A stretch of DNA of 64,000 nt from Methylobacterium sp. Leaf112 (GTDB taxonomy: Bacteria > Pseudomonadota > Alphaproteobacteria > Rhizobiales > Beijerinckiaceae), in assembly GCF_001423295.1 (NCBI RefSeq), contig NZ_LMNG01000012.1, positions 124,728 to 188,727 on the forward strand, in the 5' to 3' direction. The stretch's first letter is position 1; each line of letters starts with the position of its first letter. A program made the translations under genes and the position numbers. This document shows, piece by piece, positions 19,245 through 28,053 of this stretch. Below the pieces are notes generated by a model that saw only the letters and a list, made by a program, of their open reading frames with translations, had not been told where the DNA came from and ran no database searches.

Positions 19245-20525
19245 ATGGCCGCGAGCGCTGCGTCGAGCACGACTGAGATCAAGGACTTGTACGAGATGGG
19301 CGAGGTCCCGCCCCTCGGTCACGTGCCGGCGAAGATGTACGCCTGGGCGATCCGGCGCGAGCGGCACGGGCCGCCGGAACAGTCCCACCTGCTCGAAGTC
19401 CTCCCCGTCTGGGAGATCGGCGACGACGAAGTGCTCGTTTACGTCATGGCCGCCGGCGTCAACTACAACGGCGTCTGGGCCGGCCTCGGCGAGCCGATCT
19501 CGCCCTTCGACGTGCACAAGGGCGAGTACCACATCGCGGGCTCGGACGCGTCGGGCATCGTCTGGAAGGTCGGCGCCAAGGTGAAGCGCTGGAAGGTCGG
19601 AGACGAAGTCATCATCCACTGCAACCAGGACGACGGCGACGACGAGGAGTGCAACGGCGGCGATCCGATGTTCTCGCCGTCCCAGCGCATCTGGGGTTAC
19701 GAGACCGGGGACGGCTCCTTCGCCCAGTATTGCCGGGTGCAGTCGCGCCAGCTCATGGCCCGGCCGAAGCACCTCACCTGGGAAGAGGCGGCCTGCTACA
19801 CGCTGACCCTCGCCACCGCCTACCGCATGCTGTTCGGCCACGCCCCCCACACCGTGCGGCCGGGCCAGAACGTCCTGATCTGGGGCGCCTCGGGCGGTCT
19901 CGGCGTGTTCGGCGTCCAGCTCTGCGCGGCGTCGGGCGCCAACGCCATCGCGGTGATCTCCGACGAGTCGAAGCGCGACTACGTCATGGGGCTTGGCGCC
20001 AAGGGCGTGATCAACCGCAAGGAGTTCGATTGCTGGGGCCAGCTGCCGAAGGTGAACAGCCCTGAGTACAACACCTGGCTCAAGGAAGCCCGCAAGTTCG
20101 GCAAGGCGATCTGGGATATCACCGGCAAGGGCAACGACGTCGACATCGTGTTCGAGCACCCGGGCGAGTCGACCTTCCCGGTCTCGACCCTGGTGGCCAA
20201 GCGCGGCGGCATGATCGTGTTCTGCGCCGGCACCACCGGCTTCAACATCACCTTCGACGCCCGCTACGTCTGGATGCGTCAGAAGCGCATCCAGGGCTCG
20301 CACTTCGCCCACCTCAAGCAGGCCTCGGCCGCCAACCAGTTCGTCATGGATCAGCGCATCGATCCGTGCATGAGCGAGGTGTTCCCGTGGGAGAAGATCC
20401 CCCAGGCCCACACCAAGATGTGGAAGAACCAGCACCCACCCGGCAACATGGCCTGCCTCGTCAACGCCCCGCGCGCCGGCCTGCGCACGGTGGAAGACGT
20501 GATCGAGGCCGGCAAGAACAAGTAA
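19245..20525 (+). CDS. ccr: Crotonyl-CoA carboxylase/reductase
   Basis: Reductively carboxylates crotonyl-CoA to (2S)-ethylmalonyl-CoA with NADPH and CO2, the key step of the ethylmalonyl-CoA pathway. The 426-residue MDR enzyme has the long N-terminal arm of the family (LYEMGEVPPLGHVP), AGVNYNGVWAGLG with the CO2-pocket Asn, the NADPH loop GASGGLGVFG (214-223) and GSHFAHLKQASAANQF with His353/His356. It is divergent from ecm. In M. extorquens AM1 ccr is reported next to a catalase gene; here the catalase lies 13 kb away. A strong hairpin follows directly. Confidence 0.97.
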   Translation: MAASAASSTTEIKDLYEMGEVPPLGHVPAKMYAWAIRRERHGPPEQSHLLEVLPVWEIGDDEVLVYVMAAGVNYNGVWAGLGEPISPFDVHKGEYHIAGSDASGIVWKVGAKVKRWKVGDEVIIHCNQDDGDDEECNGGDPMFSPSQRIWGYETGDGSFAQYCRVQSRQLMARPKHLTWEEAACYTLTLATAYRMLFGHAPHTVRPGQNVLIWGASGGLGVFGVQLCAASGANAIAVISDESKRDYVMGLGAKGVINRKEFDCWGQLPKVNSPEYNTWLKEARKFGKAIWDITGKGNDVDIVFEHPGESTFPVSTLVAKRGGMIVFCAGTTGFNITFDARYVWMRQKRIQGSHFAHLKQASAANQFVMDQRIDPCMSEVFPWEKIPQAHTKMWKNQHPPGNMACLVNAPRAGLRTVEDVIEAGKNK

Positions 20526-20529
20526 GCTT

Positions 20530-20550
20530 GAGCCTCAGGGTCTGAGGCTC
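20530..20550 (+). terminator. Hairpin terminator after ccr
   Basis: GAGCCTCA, loop GGGTC and TGAGGCTC make a perfect 8-bp stem five bases after the ccr stop. It is followed by CTC rather than a long T tract, so strength is uncertain. Confidence 0.7.
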
Positions 20551-20588
20551 TCACGCTCGACCGCCCGAACGATCACCTTCCCTAACGA

Positions 20589-20756
20589 TCACCTGCCCTT
20601 TTCGGAGGGCAGGTGCTTCGCGTAATCCTCGCGTTCCTCTTTCTGCTTGATGAGGTCCGCATAGGCCTGCCGCATCTCCGGCGAGACGGAGACGGAGCGG
20701 GTCTTCTCCTTCTTGCGCTTGGGCGCCTTCTTGAATTGGTTGGCGGTCTCGGTCAT
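20589..20756 (-). CDS. Small Lys/Arg-rich hypothetical protein (55 residues)
   Basis: A short minus-strand ORF from ATG 20756 to TGA 20589 encodes 55 residues. It begins TETANQFKKAPKRKKEKTR, a strongly basic stretch, then a predicted helix (SPEMRQAYADLIKQKEERED) and a polar tail. It has no signal or membrane segment. The ATG is preceded by an A/G-rich leader. Its last codons lie in an inverted repeat (CACCTGCCC with GGGCAGGTG, 20590-20615). It converges with ccr. The composition suggests a nucleic-acid or ribosome contact, but this is a guess. Confidence 0.6.
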   Translation of the reverse strand: MTETANQFKKAPKRKKEKTRSVSVSPEMRQAYADLIKQKEEREDYAKHLPSEKGR

Positions 20757-20898
20757 CGGCTTGTTCCGGATGGGTCGCGTCGACGGAAGTATAGGCTAGC
20801 CCGGCGACGTTCGCGAGACGGGACGGACGGATGGTTCCGGTCGGCCCCGCGCGCTGGTAGAGACGGTCCGACACGTTTTCCGGACCGGACGAACCACA

Positions 20899-21501
20899 AT
20901 GGAAAAATTCACCACCCTCGAGGGCGTCGCGGCGCCCATGCGGATCATCAACGTCGACACCGACCGGATCATCCCCAAGCAGTATCTCAAGACCATCAAG
21001 CGCACGGGGCTCGGCAAGGGCCTGTTCTCGGAGATGCGCTACCGCGACGACGGCTCGGAGAACCCCGACTTCGTCCTCAACAAGCCGGCCTATCGCAACA
21101 CCAAGATCCTCGTGGTGGGCGACAATTTCGGCTGCGGCTCGTCGCGCGAGCACGCGCCCTGGGCGCTGACGGATTTCGGCATCCGCTGCGTGATCTCCAC
21201 GAGCTTCGCCGACATCTTCTTCAACAACTGCGCCAAGAACGGCATCCTGGCGATCACGGTCTCGGCCGAGGATCTGGAAAAGCTGTTCGAGGATGCCGAG
21301 CGCGGCGCCAACGCCACCCTGTCCGTCGATCTCGAGGCCCAGACCATCAAGGGGCCGGACGGCGGCACCCTGCATTTCGACATCGATCCGGGCCGCAAGG
21401 AGAGCCTCCTCAACGGCCTCGACGAGATCGGCCTGACCCTGAAGCGGGCCCCGGCCATCGACGCCTACGAGGCGAAGATCGCCGCGCGCGGCTGGGCCTG
21501 A
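20899..21501 (+). CDS. leuD: 3-isopropylmalate dehydratase small subunit
   Basis: LeuD pairs with LeuC to isomerise 2-isopropylmalate in leucine synthesis. The 200-residue swivel-domain protein begins [14 protein letters not shown], contains [11 protein letters not shown] and the substrate loop [13 protein letters not shown] (78-90), and ends at normal length. leuC is not adjacent: the upstream neighbour is the small basic protein on the other strand and the downstream one a lytic transglycosylase. A hairpin closes the transcript, so it is likely monocistronic. Confidence 0.96.
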   Translation: MEKFTTLEGVAAPMRIINVDTDRIIPKQYLKTIKRTGLGKGLFSEMRYRDDGSENPDFVLNKPAYRNTKILVVGDNFGCGSSREHAPWALTDFGIRCVISTSFADIFFNNCAKNGILAITVSAEDLEKLFEDAERGANATLSVDLEAQTIKGPDGGTLHFDIDPGRKESLLNGLDEIGLTLKRAPAIDAYEAKIAARGWA

Positions 21502-21508
21502 GACCGGA

Positions 21509-21538
21509 CGTGCTCATGGTTCGTTTACCATGGGCACG
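21509..21538 (+). terminator. Hairpin after leuD
   Basis: CGTGCTCATGGT and ACCATGGGCACG pair over 12 bp with one mismatch around TCGTTT, seven bases after the leuD stop. There is no strong T tract. Confidence 0.6.
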
Positions 21539-21583
21539 CCTTAACGGTGGGCAGACCCGAACATCCGCTCCGGAGACCGCCCC

Positions 21584-22774
21584 ATGACGCCGCGCGCGAC
21601 GCTCACCGCCCTCCTCTGCCTCGCGGGTGCGACGGCAGCCCCCGAGGCCCGGGCCGACTTCCAGGATTGCCTCGCCGGGCTCCAGGCCCAGGCCGCCGCG
21701 CAGGGCATCTCGGCCCAGACCTTCCGCGCCGCGACGAATGGCATCGCCCACGACCCCAAGGTCCTCGAACTCGCCGGCGCCCAGCCCGAGTTCAAGACAC
21801 CGATCTGGGACTACATGGCGGCTCTCGTCGACGACGAGCGCGTCGACGACGGCAAGGCGGCCATGAAGCAGCACGCCCAGGCGCTCGCCAACGCGGAATC
21901 GCGCTACAGCGTCGACCGCTACACCATTGCGGCGGTCTGGGGCGTCGAATCGAACTTCGGCAAGAACCTCGGCAAGATGCCGCTGGTCCAGTCCTTCGCC
22001 ACCCTGATCTGCGCCAACCACCGCCGGAAGGACTTCTTCAAGGGCGAGCTGATGGCCACCCTCAAGATCATCGAGCGCGGCGACATCGATCCCTCCCGCC
22101 TCAACGGCTCCTGGGCCGGCGCCTTCGGCCAGACCCAGTTCATGCCCACCACCTACCAGCGGCTGGCGGTCGACGGCGACGGCGACGGGCGCCGCGACCT
22201 CGTCGATTCGGTCCCCGATGCCGTCGCCTCCACGGCGAACTTTTTGCGCGTGGCGAAATGGCAGAACGGCCAGCCCTGGGGCTACGAGGTGCGCCTGCCG
22301 CGCGGCTTCAATGCCAGCGGTGCCGGCCGCAAGAACCGCCACGCCGTCTCCCACTGGGCCGCCATGGGCGTGACCCGGATCGACGGGCGTCCGCTCTCCG
22401 GCGACGCGCCCATCGGCATCCTGATCCCCGCCGGGGTAAACGGCCCCGCCTTCGCCGTCACCAAGAACTTTGACGCCCTGTATTCCTACAACGCCGCCGA
22501 ATCCTACGGCCTCGCCATCGCGGTCCTGTCCGACCGCCTGCGGGGCCGGGCCGGCATCCAAGCCGAGTGGCCCACCGACGATCCGCCCCTGTCGCGCGCC
22601 GAGCGCCGCGACCTCCAGACCCGGCTCGCCGCCCGCGGCTACGACGTCGGCGAACCGGACGGCAAGGTCGGGTCCAAGACCCGCGACGCCATCAAGGAGA
22701 TCGAGCGCAGCCTCGGCATGCCGGCGACGGGTCGTCCGGGCGCGAAGGTGCTGGAGGCCCTGCGGCGGGGATGA
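21584..22774 (+). CDS. Lytic murein transglycosylase (MltB type) with peptidoglycan-binding domain
   Basis: Predicted periplasmic enzyme that cleaves peptidoglycan glycan strands with 1,6-anhydro ring formation. The 396-residue protein has a signal peptide (cleavage near PEARA, residues 20-24), an SLT_2 catalytic domain (about 25-310) with Glu122 in WGVESNFG, GSWAGAFGQTQFMPTTY and DGDGDGRRDL, and a C-terminal peptidoglycan-binding domain (about 325-394, LAARGYDVGEPDGKVG). No lipobox Cys follows the signal, so it is probably soluble. ATG 21584 lies 45 bases after the leuD hairpin. Confidence 0.93.
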   Translation: MTPRATLTALLCLAGATAAPEARADFQDCLAGLQAQAAAQGISAQTFRAATNGIAHDPKVLELAGAQPEFKTPIWDYMAALVDDERVDDGKAAMKQHAQALANAESRYSVDRYTIAAVWGVESNFGKNLGKMPLVQSFATLICANHRRKDFFKGELMATLKIIERGDIDPSRLNGSWAGAFGQTQFMPTTYQRLAVDGDGDGRRDLVDSVPDAVASTANFLRVAKWQNGQPWGYEVRLPRGFNASGAGRKNRHAVSHWAAMGVTRIDGRPLSGDAPIGILIPAGVNGPAFAVTKNFDALYSYNAAESYGLAIAVLSDRLRGRAGIQAEWPTDDPPLSRAERRDLQTRLAARGYDVGEPDGKVGSKTRDAIKEIERSLGMPATGRPGAKVLEALRRG

Positions 22775-22813
22775 GCGGGTGACGGTTTCCCATACCGTTC
22801 CTCCCACCGATCA

Positions 22814-22924
22814 CCTCATGCTGAGGTGCCGCGCCAGCGGCCTCGAAGGAGGGCTCCATTCCCAATGCGATCCTTGGAGCCCTCCTTCGAGGGTTCCGCT
22901 TCGCTCCACCACCTCAGGATGAGG
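22814..22924. repeat. Long imperfect inverted repeat (REP-like)
   Basis: Arm one (22814-22858) begins CCTCATGCTGAGGTG and ends CTCGAAGGAGGGCTCCA; arm two (22875-22924) begins TGGAGCCCTCCTTCGAGG and ends CACCTCAGGATGAGG. The ends pair almost perfectly and the middle imperfectly. The layout is that of dispersed intergenic palindromes common in Methylobacterium and related rhizobia. It lies between the convergent transglycosylase and rplS genes. Confidence 0.8.
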
Positions 22925-22950
22925 AAGCGGATCGGCACGATGGACAAACG

Positions 22951-22979
22951 AAAAAGGCCGGGCAATCGCCCGGCCTTTT
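22951..22979 (-). terminator. Rho-independent terminator of rplS
   Basis: AAAAAGGCCGGGC, loop AATC and GCCCGGCCTTTT form a perfect 8-bp GC stem flanked by A and T tracts. Read on the minus strand it ends in TTTTT just after rplS; it also faces the transglycosylase gene. Confidence 0.9.
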
Positions 22980-23003
22980 CCATGGATGGATATCCGAAAA
23001 AAC

Positions 23004-23462
23004 TTACTCCGCGGCGGCGGTCTTCGCGGCGGACTTGGCGGCCTTCTCGGCCTTGCGGGCGTCCTTGTTCGCCTTCGACGCGTCGGCCTTGGCGGCCTTC
23101 TCGGCGGGACGGTCGGCGCGCTCGACGATACGGGCGGACTTACCGCGACGGTCGCGCAGGTAGTACAGCTTGGCGCGACGCACCTTGCCGCGACGCACGA
23201 CGACGATGGAATCGATGAGCGGCGCGTAGAGCGGGAACACGCGCTCGACGCCCTCGCCGTAGGAGATCTTGCGGACGGTGAAGCTCTCGTTGAGGCTGCC
23301 GCCGGAGCGGGCGATCACCACGCCCTCGTAGGCCTGCACGCGGGTGCGCTCGCCTTCCTTCACCTTGACGTTCACGATGACCGTGTCGCCGGGCTGGAAG
23401 TCGGGGATGGTCTTGTTGAGCGAAGCGATCTGCTCCTGCTCGAGCTGCTGGATGATATTCAT
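23004..23462 (-). CDS. rplS: 50S ribosomal protein L19 with extended tail
   Basis: L19 sits at the interface of the ribosomal subunits. Residues 1-115 match the family ([74 protein letters not shown]). The protein continues for about 35 residues in an Ala/Lys-rich tail ([19 protein letters not shown] and onward), longer than the usual 115-120 residues. rplS normally follows trmD, but here trmD is about 30 kb away. It has its own terminator. Confidence 0.97.
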   Translation of the reverse strand: MNIIQQLEQEQIASLNKTIPDFQPGDTVIVNVKVKEGERTRVQAYEGVVIARSGGSLNESFTVRKISYGEGVERVFPLYAPLIDSIVVVRRGKVRRAKLYYLRDRRGKSARIVERADRPAEKAAKADASKANKDARKAEKAAKSAAKTAAAE

Positions 23463-23770
23463 CGGTCACGTCCTGCCGGTGCGCGCCCGGGATCCCCGGA
23501 TGGGATCGTGGGCGTCAGGATTTCGGCATCCTGTTTTGAGTTGAGCCGGGCCTTACACGAGGCGTGTATTTTTGTCTACGCGGCGTCGATTGTTTCGGGC
23601 CGCGCGCTCTCCGAGAAGCACCGATCCTTCCCCAGGCGGCCATGGCTCCGAGTTCCCCCCGGGAGTTGAGAAAATCGCCCACGGGGTCCACATGGATATC
23701 CATGCCGGGCGATCCCGGCATGATTCCCGGCCGGCCTTGAACCGGCGCCGCGGACGAGGATTTCGTACCC
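23463..23770. other. Divergent spacer between rplS and the Nfu gene
   Basis: The 308-base region should hold the rplS promoter and the promoter of the Nfu gene. It contains overlapping palindromes at 23691-23722. No ORF looks coding. Confidence 0.6.
23691..23722. promoter_or_regulatory. Two overlapping palindromes upstream of the Nfu gene
   Basis: CATGGATATCCATG (23691-23704) is a perfect 14-bp palindrome, and it shares CATG with a second one, CATGCCGGG-CGAT-CCCGGCATG (23701-23722). They lie 49-80 bases before the start of the Nfu gene, where an operator or leader hairpin is plausible. Confidence 0.5.
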
Positions 23771-24337
23771 ATGTTCATCCAGACCGAAGCCACCCCGAAC
23801 CCCGCCACCCTGAAGTTCCTGCCCGGCCGCGTCGTTCTCGACACCGGCACCTTCGAGGCGCGCGACGCCGAGGCCGCCGCCCGTTCGCCCCTGGCGCAGC
23901 GCCTGTTCGACGTACCCGGCGTCGCCGGGGTCTATTTCGGCCACGACTTCATCTCCGTCACCAAGGCGGAGGACGAGAACCTGTGGCCGCAGGTGAAGCC
24001 CGCCATCCTCGGCGCGATCATGGAGCACTTCCAGTCCGGCGCCCCGGTGCTCGCCGAGGGCACCAGCTCCGAGGACGACGAGGCGGAGGAGTTCTTCGAT
24101 CCGGCCGACGCCGAAACCGTGGTCACCATCAAGGATCTCCTCGAGACCCGCGTGCGCCCGGCGGTCGCCGGCGACGGCGGCGACATCACCTTCCGAGGCT
24201 ACAAGGAAGGCGTCGTCTACCTCGAGATGAAGGGCGCCTGCTCGGGCTGCCCCTCCTCCACCGCCACCCTGCGGCACGGCGTACAGAACCTGTTCCGCCA
24301 CTTTCTGCCCGAGATCCGCGAAGTTCAGGCCATCTGA
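23771..24337 (+). CDS. Nfu-type iron-sulfur cluster carrier
   Basis: Delivers assembled Fe-S clusters to client enzymes. The 188-residue protein has the Nfu N-terminal domain (FIQTEATPNPATLKFLPGR, residues 2-20, to about 90), an acidic linker (SSEDDEAEEFFDPAD) and the NifU C-terminal domain (about 110-180) with the cluster-binding Cys157-x2-Cys160 in GACSGCPSS. This two-domain form is that of mitochondrial and alphaproteobacterial NFU1. It is followed by a terminator and then by tsaB, a neighbourhood conserved in rhizobia. Confidence 0.95.
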   Translation: MFIQTEATPNPATLKFLPGRVVLDTGTFEARDAEAAARSPLAQRLFDVPGVAGVYFGHDFISVTKAEDENLWPQVKPAILGAIMEHFQSGAPVLAEGTSSEDDEAEEFFDPADAETVVTIKDLLETRVRPAVAGDGGDITFRGYKEGVVYLEMKGACSGCPSSTATLRHGVQNLFRHFLPEIREVQAI

Positions 24338-24393
24338 GACCGACCGCGCCGACTTGCGGCGCAAAGCGGCAACACTGCACCGTGAATTCATCG

Positions 24394-24430
24394 AAAACGG
24401 CCGCCTCGCTCTCACGGGGCGGCCGTTTTT
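24394..24430 (+). terminator. Rho-independent terminator after the Nfu gene
   Basis: AAAACGGCCGCC and GGCGGCCGTTTTT pair around a ten-base loop and end in five T, about 57 bases after the stop. Confidence 0.9.
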
Positions 24431-24493
24431 GTCCTACCATCGAGCTCCCGGCGGGCGCGTGATCGGCTCACGCGGGGCCGGGGCACATCGGGA

Positions 24494-25177
24494 GTGACGT
24501 TGCGTATCCTGGCCATCGACACGGCGCTCGACGCCTGCTCCGTCTGCATCGCGACGGACGAATCCGACGATCTCCTCGCCCACGAGTCGATGATCCTCGG
24601 GCGCGGCCATGCCGAGGCCCTGCTGCCCATGGTGGAGCGCGTGGTCGCCCGCGTGGAGGGCGGCTTCGAGGCCCTCGACCGCGTCGCCGTCACCGTCGGC
24701 CCCGGCAGCTACACCGGCCTGCGCGTCGGCCTCTCGGCGGCCCGCGCCATCGGGCTCGCCACCGGCATTCCCGTGGTCGGCGTCACCACCCTGTCGGCGC
24801 TCCTCGCTCCGCTCCTCGCCCTCAACGGTGCAGGCCTCATCGTCGCCGCCATCGATGCCCGCCACGGCGCCGTTTACGTCCAGGCCATGAGCATGGGCGA
24901 CGGAATCGTCATCCCCCCGAGTCTTCTCCCCCTGGAGGAAGCCGCCGCCATGCTCGACGGCACCGTGACCCTCGTCGGCTCCGGCGCGCCGGCGCTGGCC
25001 GCCCTTCTCAAGGGGCGCGGCCTCGACGTACAGCTCGCCGGAACCGGCGCCGCCGACATCGCCTGGACCGCCTCCCTCGGCATGCTGGCCGACCCCGCCC
25101 AGGCACTCGCCCGCCCGCTCTACCTGCGCGGCCCCGAAGCGCAGCCCCAGGATCACGCGAGGCTCGCCCGCCGATGA
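24494..25177 (+). CDS. tsaB: tRNA threonylcarbamoyladenosine biosynthesis protein TsaB
   Basis: TsaB is the non-catalytic ASKHA-fold partner of TsaD in making t6A37 in tRNAs that read ANN codons. The 227-residue product starts TLRILAIDTALDACSV, shows GRGHAEALLPMVERV and the VGPGSYTGLRVGLSAARAI segment that defines the family, and PVVGVTTLSAL. GTG 24494 is preceded by GGGAGT. The ATGA overlap (24174-24177 in the 25 kb region, i.e. 25174-25177) couples it to rimI. It opens the tsaB-to-lnt run. Confidence 0.95.
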   Translation: MTLRILAIDTALDACSVCIATDESDDLLAHESMILGRGHAEALLPMVERVVARVEGGFEALDRVAVTVGPGSYTGLRVGLSAARAIGLATGIPVVGVTTLSALLAPLLALNGAGLIVAAIDARHGAVYVQAMSMGDGIVIPPSLLPLEEAAAMLDGTVTLVGSGAPALAALLKGRGLDVQLAGTGAADIAWTASLGMLADPAQALARPLYLRGPEAQPQDHARLARR

Positions 25178-25695
25178 CGCGACCCGTCACTCCGTTCTGG
25201 CCCTTCGAGATGTGGTCCGCGTGGTGGGACGCCTGGGGCGGTGCGCCCTACGTCGCCATCCTGCGCGATTCCGGTCAGGCCCGCGCCCTCGCTCGCCTCC
25301 ACGCCACCGCCTTCGCCCGCCCGTGGGACGCCCACGAGTTCGAGCGCATGCTGTGCGAGCGCTCCACCGAGGCCCACGCCCTGTGGAAGGGCGGCACCAT
25401 CCAGGGCTTCGTCCTTTCGCGCAAAGCCGCCGACGAGGCCGAGATCCTCACCGTCGTGCTGGCGCCGGGCGCGCGCGGCAACGGCTTGAGCCGCCGGCTC
25501 GTCGGCGACCATCTCGCCCATCTCGCCGTCAACGGCGTACGGCGGGTCCACCTCGAGGTCGACGAGGGCAATGCACCGGCCCTCAAGCTCTACGCCCGGC
25601 ACGGCTTCCGGCAGGTCGGCGCGCGTACGGGCTATTACCACCGCGCCGACGGCAGCCGCGCCACCGCCCTCACCATGACCTCCGAGCTGGCGTGA
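25174..25695 (+). CDS. rimI: GNAT N-acetyltransferase, RimI-like
   Basis: RimI acetylates the N-terminal Ala of ribosomal protein S18 in E. coli and may act on other proteins. The 173-residue GNAT fold begins after a Trp-rich leader (PFWPFEMWSAWWDAW); it holds ALARLHATAFARPWDAHEFERML, the acetyl-CoA loop APGARGNGLSRRL (about 92-104) and EVDEGNAPALKLYARHGF near the C-terminus, all typical of RimI. It overlaps tsaB by four bases. In many rhizobia a fur-family gene follows; here the acyltransferase comes directly. Confidence 0.9.
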   Translation: MTRPVTPFWPFEMWSAWWDAWGGAPYVAILRDSGQARALARLHATAFARPWDAHEFERMLCERSTEAHALWKGGTIQGFVLSRKAADEAEILTVVLAPGARGNGLSRRLVGDHLAHLAVNGVRRVHLEVDEGNAPALKLYARHGFRQVGARTGYYHRADGSRATALTMTSELA

Positions 25696-25711
25696 GTCCG
25701 GCGGCGGCCCG

Positions 25712-26593
25712 ATGACCCGCATCGGCACGCTCCTGCGCCTCGCGCTCTGCGCCCTCGCCTTCGGGCTGATGGTCGGTCCCCATCTGCTCAGCCTGCGCTA
25801 TGGGCGCGGGCGCCTCGCCGGAGACCTGCCGACGCGCTTCCACCGGGTCTTCCTGCGCCTGTTCGACGTGCGCGTGACCCAGAGCGGCACCCCGCCGGAC
25901 CCGGGCGAGGCGGCCCTGGTGCTCGCCAACCACATCTCCTGGCTCGACATACTGGTGCTCGGGTCCCTGCGCCCGCTCTCCTTCGTGGCGAAATCCGAGA
26001 TCGCCGGCTGGCCGGTCATCGGCACCCTGGCGCGCCTGCAGCGGACGGTGTTCATCGACCGGGCGCGCCGCGCCGCCACCGCCGACGTCAACGCCACCGT
26101 GGCCAACCGCCTGGCGTCGGGCGACCTCATCGTGCTGTTCGCGGAGGGCACCACGGGGGACGGCACCCGCCTGCTGCCGTTCCGCTCCTCCCTCGTGGGT
26201 GCGGCCCGCGCCGCGATCGACGGAACCGCCGGCGGCCCCGACCGCATCCGTCTCCAGCCCCTCGCCATCACCTATCCGCGCCGCAACGGTCTGCCGATGG
26301 TCCGGTCCGAGCGGCCGGGCGTGGCGTGGTACGGCGACATGGAGCTCGCCCCTCACCTCTCCGACTTCTTCGCGAACGGCCCCATCGACGTGCACGTGGT
26401 CTGGGGCGCCCCCATCGCGTTCGAGGCCGGCACCGACCGCAAGCGCGCGACGGCCCTGGCCGAGGCCTCCGTGCGCGAGGCCCTTCAGCGCGCGGTCACC
26501 GGTCGCCCGCCCAAGGGCGCGGTCTGGGGCGGCGCGCGCCTCCTGCCCGACGCCGCCCCCAAGGACACAGCCTCCGGCGTGCCCGCCCTCTGA
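25712..26593 (+). CDS. Lysophospholipid acyltransferase (PlsC family)
   Basis: Probably acylates 1-acylglycerol-3-phosphate, or ornithine-lipid precursors, at the inner membrane. The 293-residue protein has an N-terminal membrane helix (about 7-25), the catalytic block NHISWLD with His74 and Asp79, an FVAKSEIAGWPVIG block, and FAEGTTGDGTRLLPF, the third acyltransferase motif. The long C-terminal tail is poorly conserved. Position between rimI and miaB is the standard one; family members here are also annotated as OlsA-like, so the exact acceptor is open. Confidence 0.9.
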   Translation: MTRIGTLLRLALCALAFGLMVGPHLLSLRYGRGRLAGDLPTRFHRVFLRLFDVRVTQSGTPPDPGEAALVLANHISWLDILVLGSLRPLSFVAKSEIAGWPVIGTLARLQRTVFIDRARRAATADVNATVANRLASGDLIVLFAEGTTGDGTRLLPFRSSLVGAARAAIDGTAGGPDRIRLQPLAITYPRRNGLPMVRSERPGVAWYGDMELAPHLSDFFANGPIDVHVVWGAPIAFEAGTDRKRATALAEASVREALQRAVTGRPPKGAVWGGARLLPDAAPKDTASGVPAL

Positions 26594-26667
26594 TCCGGCT
26601 TCCGGGTCGCGACGTCGTGCCGGAACCGTGTTAAGGCCGTGGCGAACCACGGGTCGGGACCGGACTG

Positions 26668-28008
26668 TTGAAGAAAGCCTTCGTCAAATCCTACGGCTGC
26701 CAGATGAACGCCTACGATGCCACCCGGATGGCGGACGTGCTCGGCGCCGAGGGCTACACCGCCACCGACACGGTGGAGGAGGCGGATGTCGTCATCCTCA
26801 ACACCTGTCACATCCGTGAGAAGGCGGCCGACAAGGTCTATTCGGAACTCGGACGCCTGCGCGTCCTCAAGACCGAGCGCGCCGCCGCCGGACACGACAC
26901 CCGCATCGTGGTGGCGGGCTGCGTCGCCCAGGCCGAGGGGGCCGAGATCCTGTCCCGCGCGCCGAGCGTCGACGTGGTGGTCGGCCCGCAGAACTATCAC
27001 CGCCTGCCCGATCTCCTCGCCCGCTCGCGCACGAAGCGCGTGGTCGATACGGAATTCCCCGTCGAGGACAAGTTCGACCACCTGCCGGCGCGGCGCACCC
27101 TCGGGGTCACGGCCTTCCTCACGGTGCAGGAGGGCTGCGACAAGTTCTGCGCCTTCTGCGTGGTGCCCTACACCCGCGGCGCCGAGGTCTCGCGCTCCGT
27201 GGCGGCGATCCGGGCCGAGGCGGAGCGGTTGCTCCAGGGCGGCGCCCGCGAGATCACCCTTATCGGCCAGAACGTGAACGCCTATCACGGCGTCGGCCTC
27301 GACGGCGGGTCGGCCACCCTGCCCGACCTCATGCGCGAGATCGCGTCGCTGCCCGGCATCTTACGCCTGCGCTACACCACCAGCCACCCCAACGACATGA
27401 CGTCCGACCTCGTGGCGGCCCATGGCAGCCTGCCGGCCCTGATGCCGTTCCTGCACCTGCCGGTGCAGTCGGGCTCCGACCGGGTGCTGAAGGCCATGAA
27501 CCGCAAGCACACGGCCGCGAGCTACCGCGACCGCATCGCGGAGATGCGGGCGGTGCGGCCCGACATCGCCCTGTCGTCGGATTTCATCGTCGGCTTCCCC
27601 GGCGAGACCGAGGCGGAGTTCGAGGAGACCCTGCGGCTCGTCGCCGACATCGGCTTCGCCAGCGCCTACTCGTTCAAGTACAGCCCGCGCCCCGGAACGC
27701 CCGCGGCGGAGTGGGACGACATGGTGCCGGAGGACGTGAAGACCCGCCGTCTGCACGCCCTGCAGACCCTTCTCGATGCGCAGCGCCACGCCTTCAACGC
27801 CTCGTATGTCGGCGCCGTGGTCGAGGTTCTCGTGGAGAAGGCCGGGCGCCACCCCGGTCAGGTGGCGGGCAAGACGCCTCACCTCCTACCCGTTCAGTTC
27901 GACGCGCCCACATCCACCATCGGCACCCTCGTGCCCGTGCGGATCGTCAGGGCCGGCTCCAACAGCCTGTTCGGCGAGACCGTCGCCGATGCGGCGGTCG
28001 CGGCGTGA
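26668..28008 (+). CDS. miaB: tRNA-2-methylthio-N6-dimethylallyladenosine synthase MiaB
   Basis: Radical-SAM methylthiotransferase that turns i6A37 into ms2i6A37 in tRNA. The 446-residue protein shows the UPF0004 domain with Cys11, Cys47 and Cys85 that hold the auxiliary 4Fe-4S cluster, the radical SAM triad Cys157-x3-Cys161-x2-Cys164 in [28 protein letters not shown], and a C-terminal TRAM domain. TTG 26668 starts directly at [13 protein letters not shown], the standard N-terminus. It is followed by phoH after 45 bases. Confidence 0.96.
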   Translation: MKKAFVKSYGCQMNAYDATRMADVLGAEGYTATDTVEEADVVILNTCHIREKAADKVYSELGRLRVLKTERAAAGHDTRIVVAGCVAQAEGAEILSRAPSVDVVVGPQNYHRLPDLLARSRTKRVVDTEFPVEDKFDHLPARRTLGVTAFLTVQEGCDKFCAFCVVPYTRGAEVSRSVAAIRAEAERLLQGGAREITLIGQNVNAYHGVGLDGGSATLPDLMREIASLPGILRLRYTTSHPNDMTSDLVAAHGSLPALMPFLHLPVQSGSDRVLKAMNRKHTAASYRDRIAEMRAVRPDIALSSDFIVGFPGETEAEFEETLRLVADIGFASAYSFKYSPRPGTPAAEWDDMVPEDVKTRRLHALQTLLDAQRHAFNASYVGAVVEVLVEKAGRHPGQVAGKTPHLLPVQFDAPTSTIGTLVPVRIVRAGSNSLFGETVADAAVAA

Positions 28009-28053
28009 GCGCGGCGGCCCCGTTCCGTGGCATCACCATCGAAGGACACCGGC

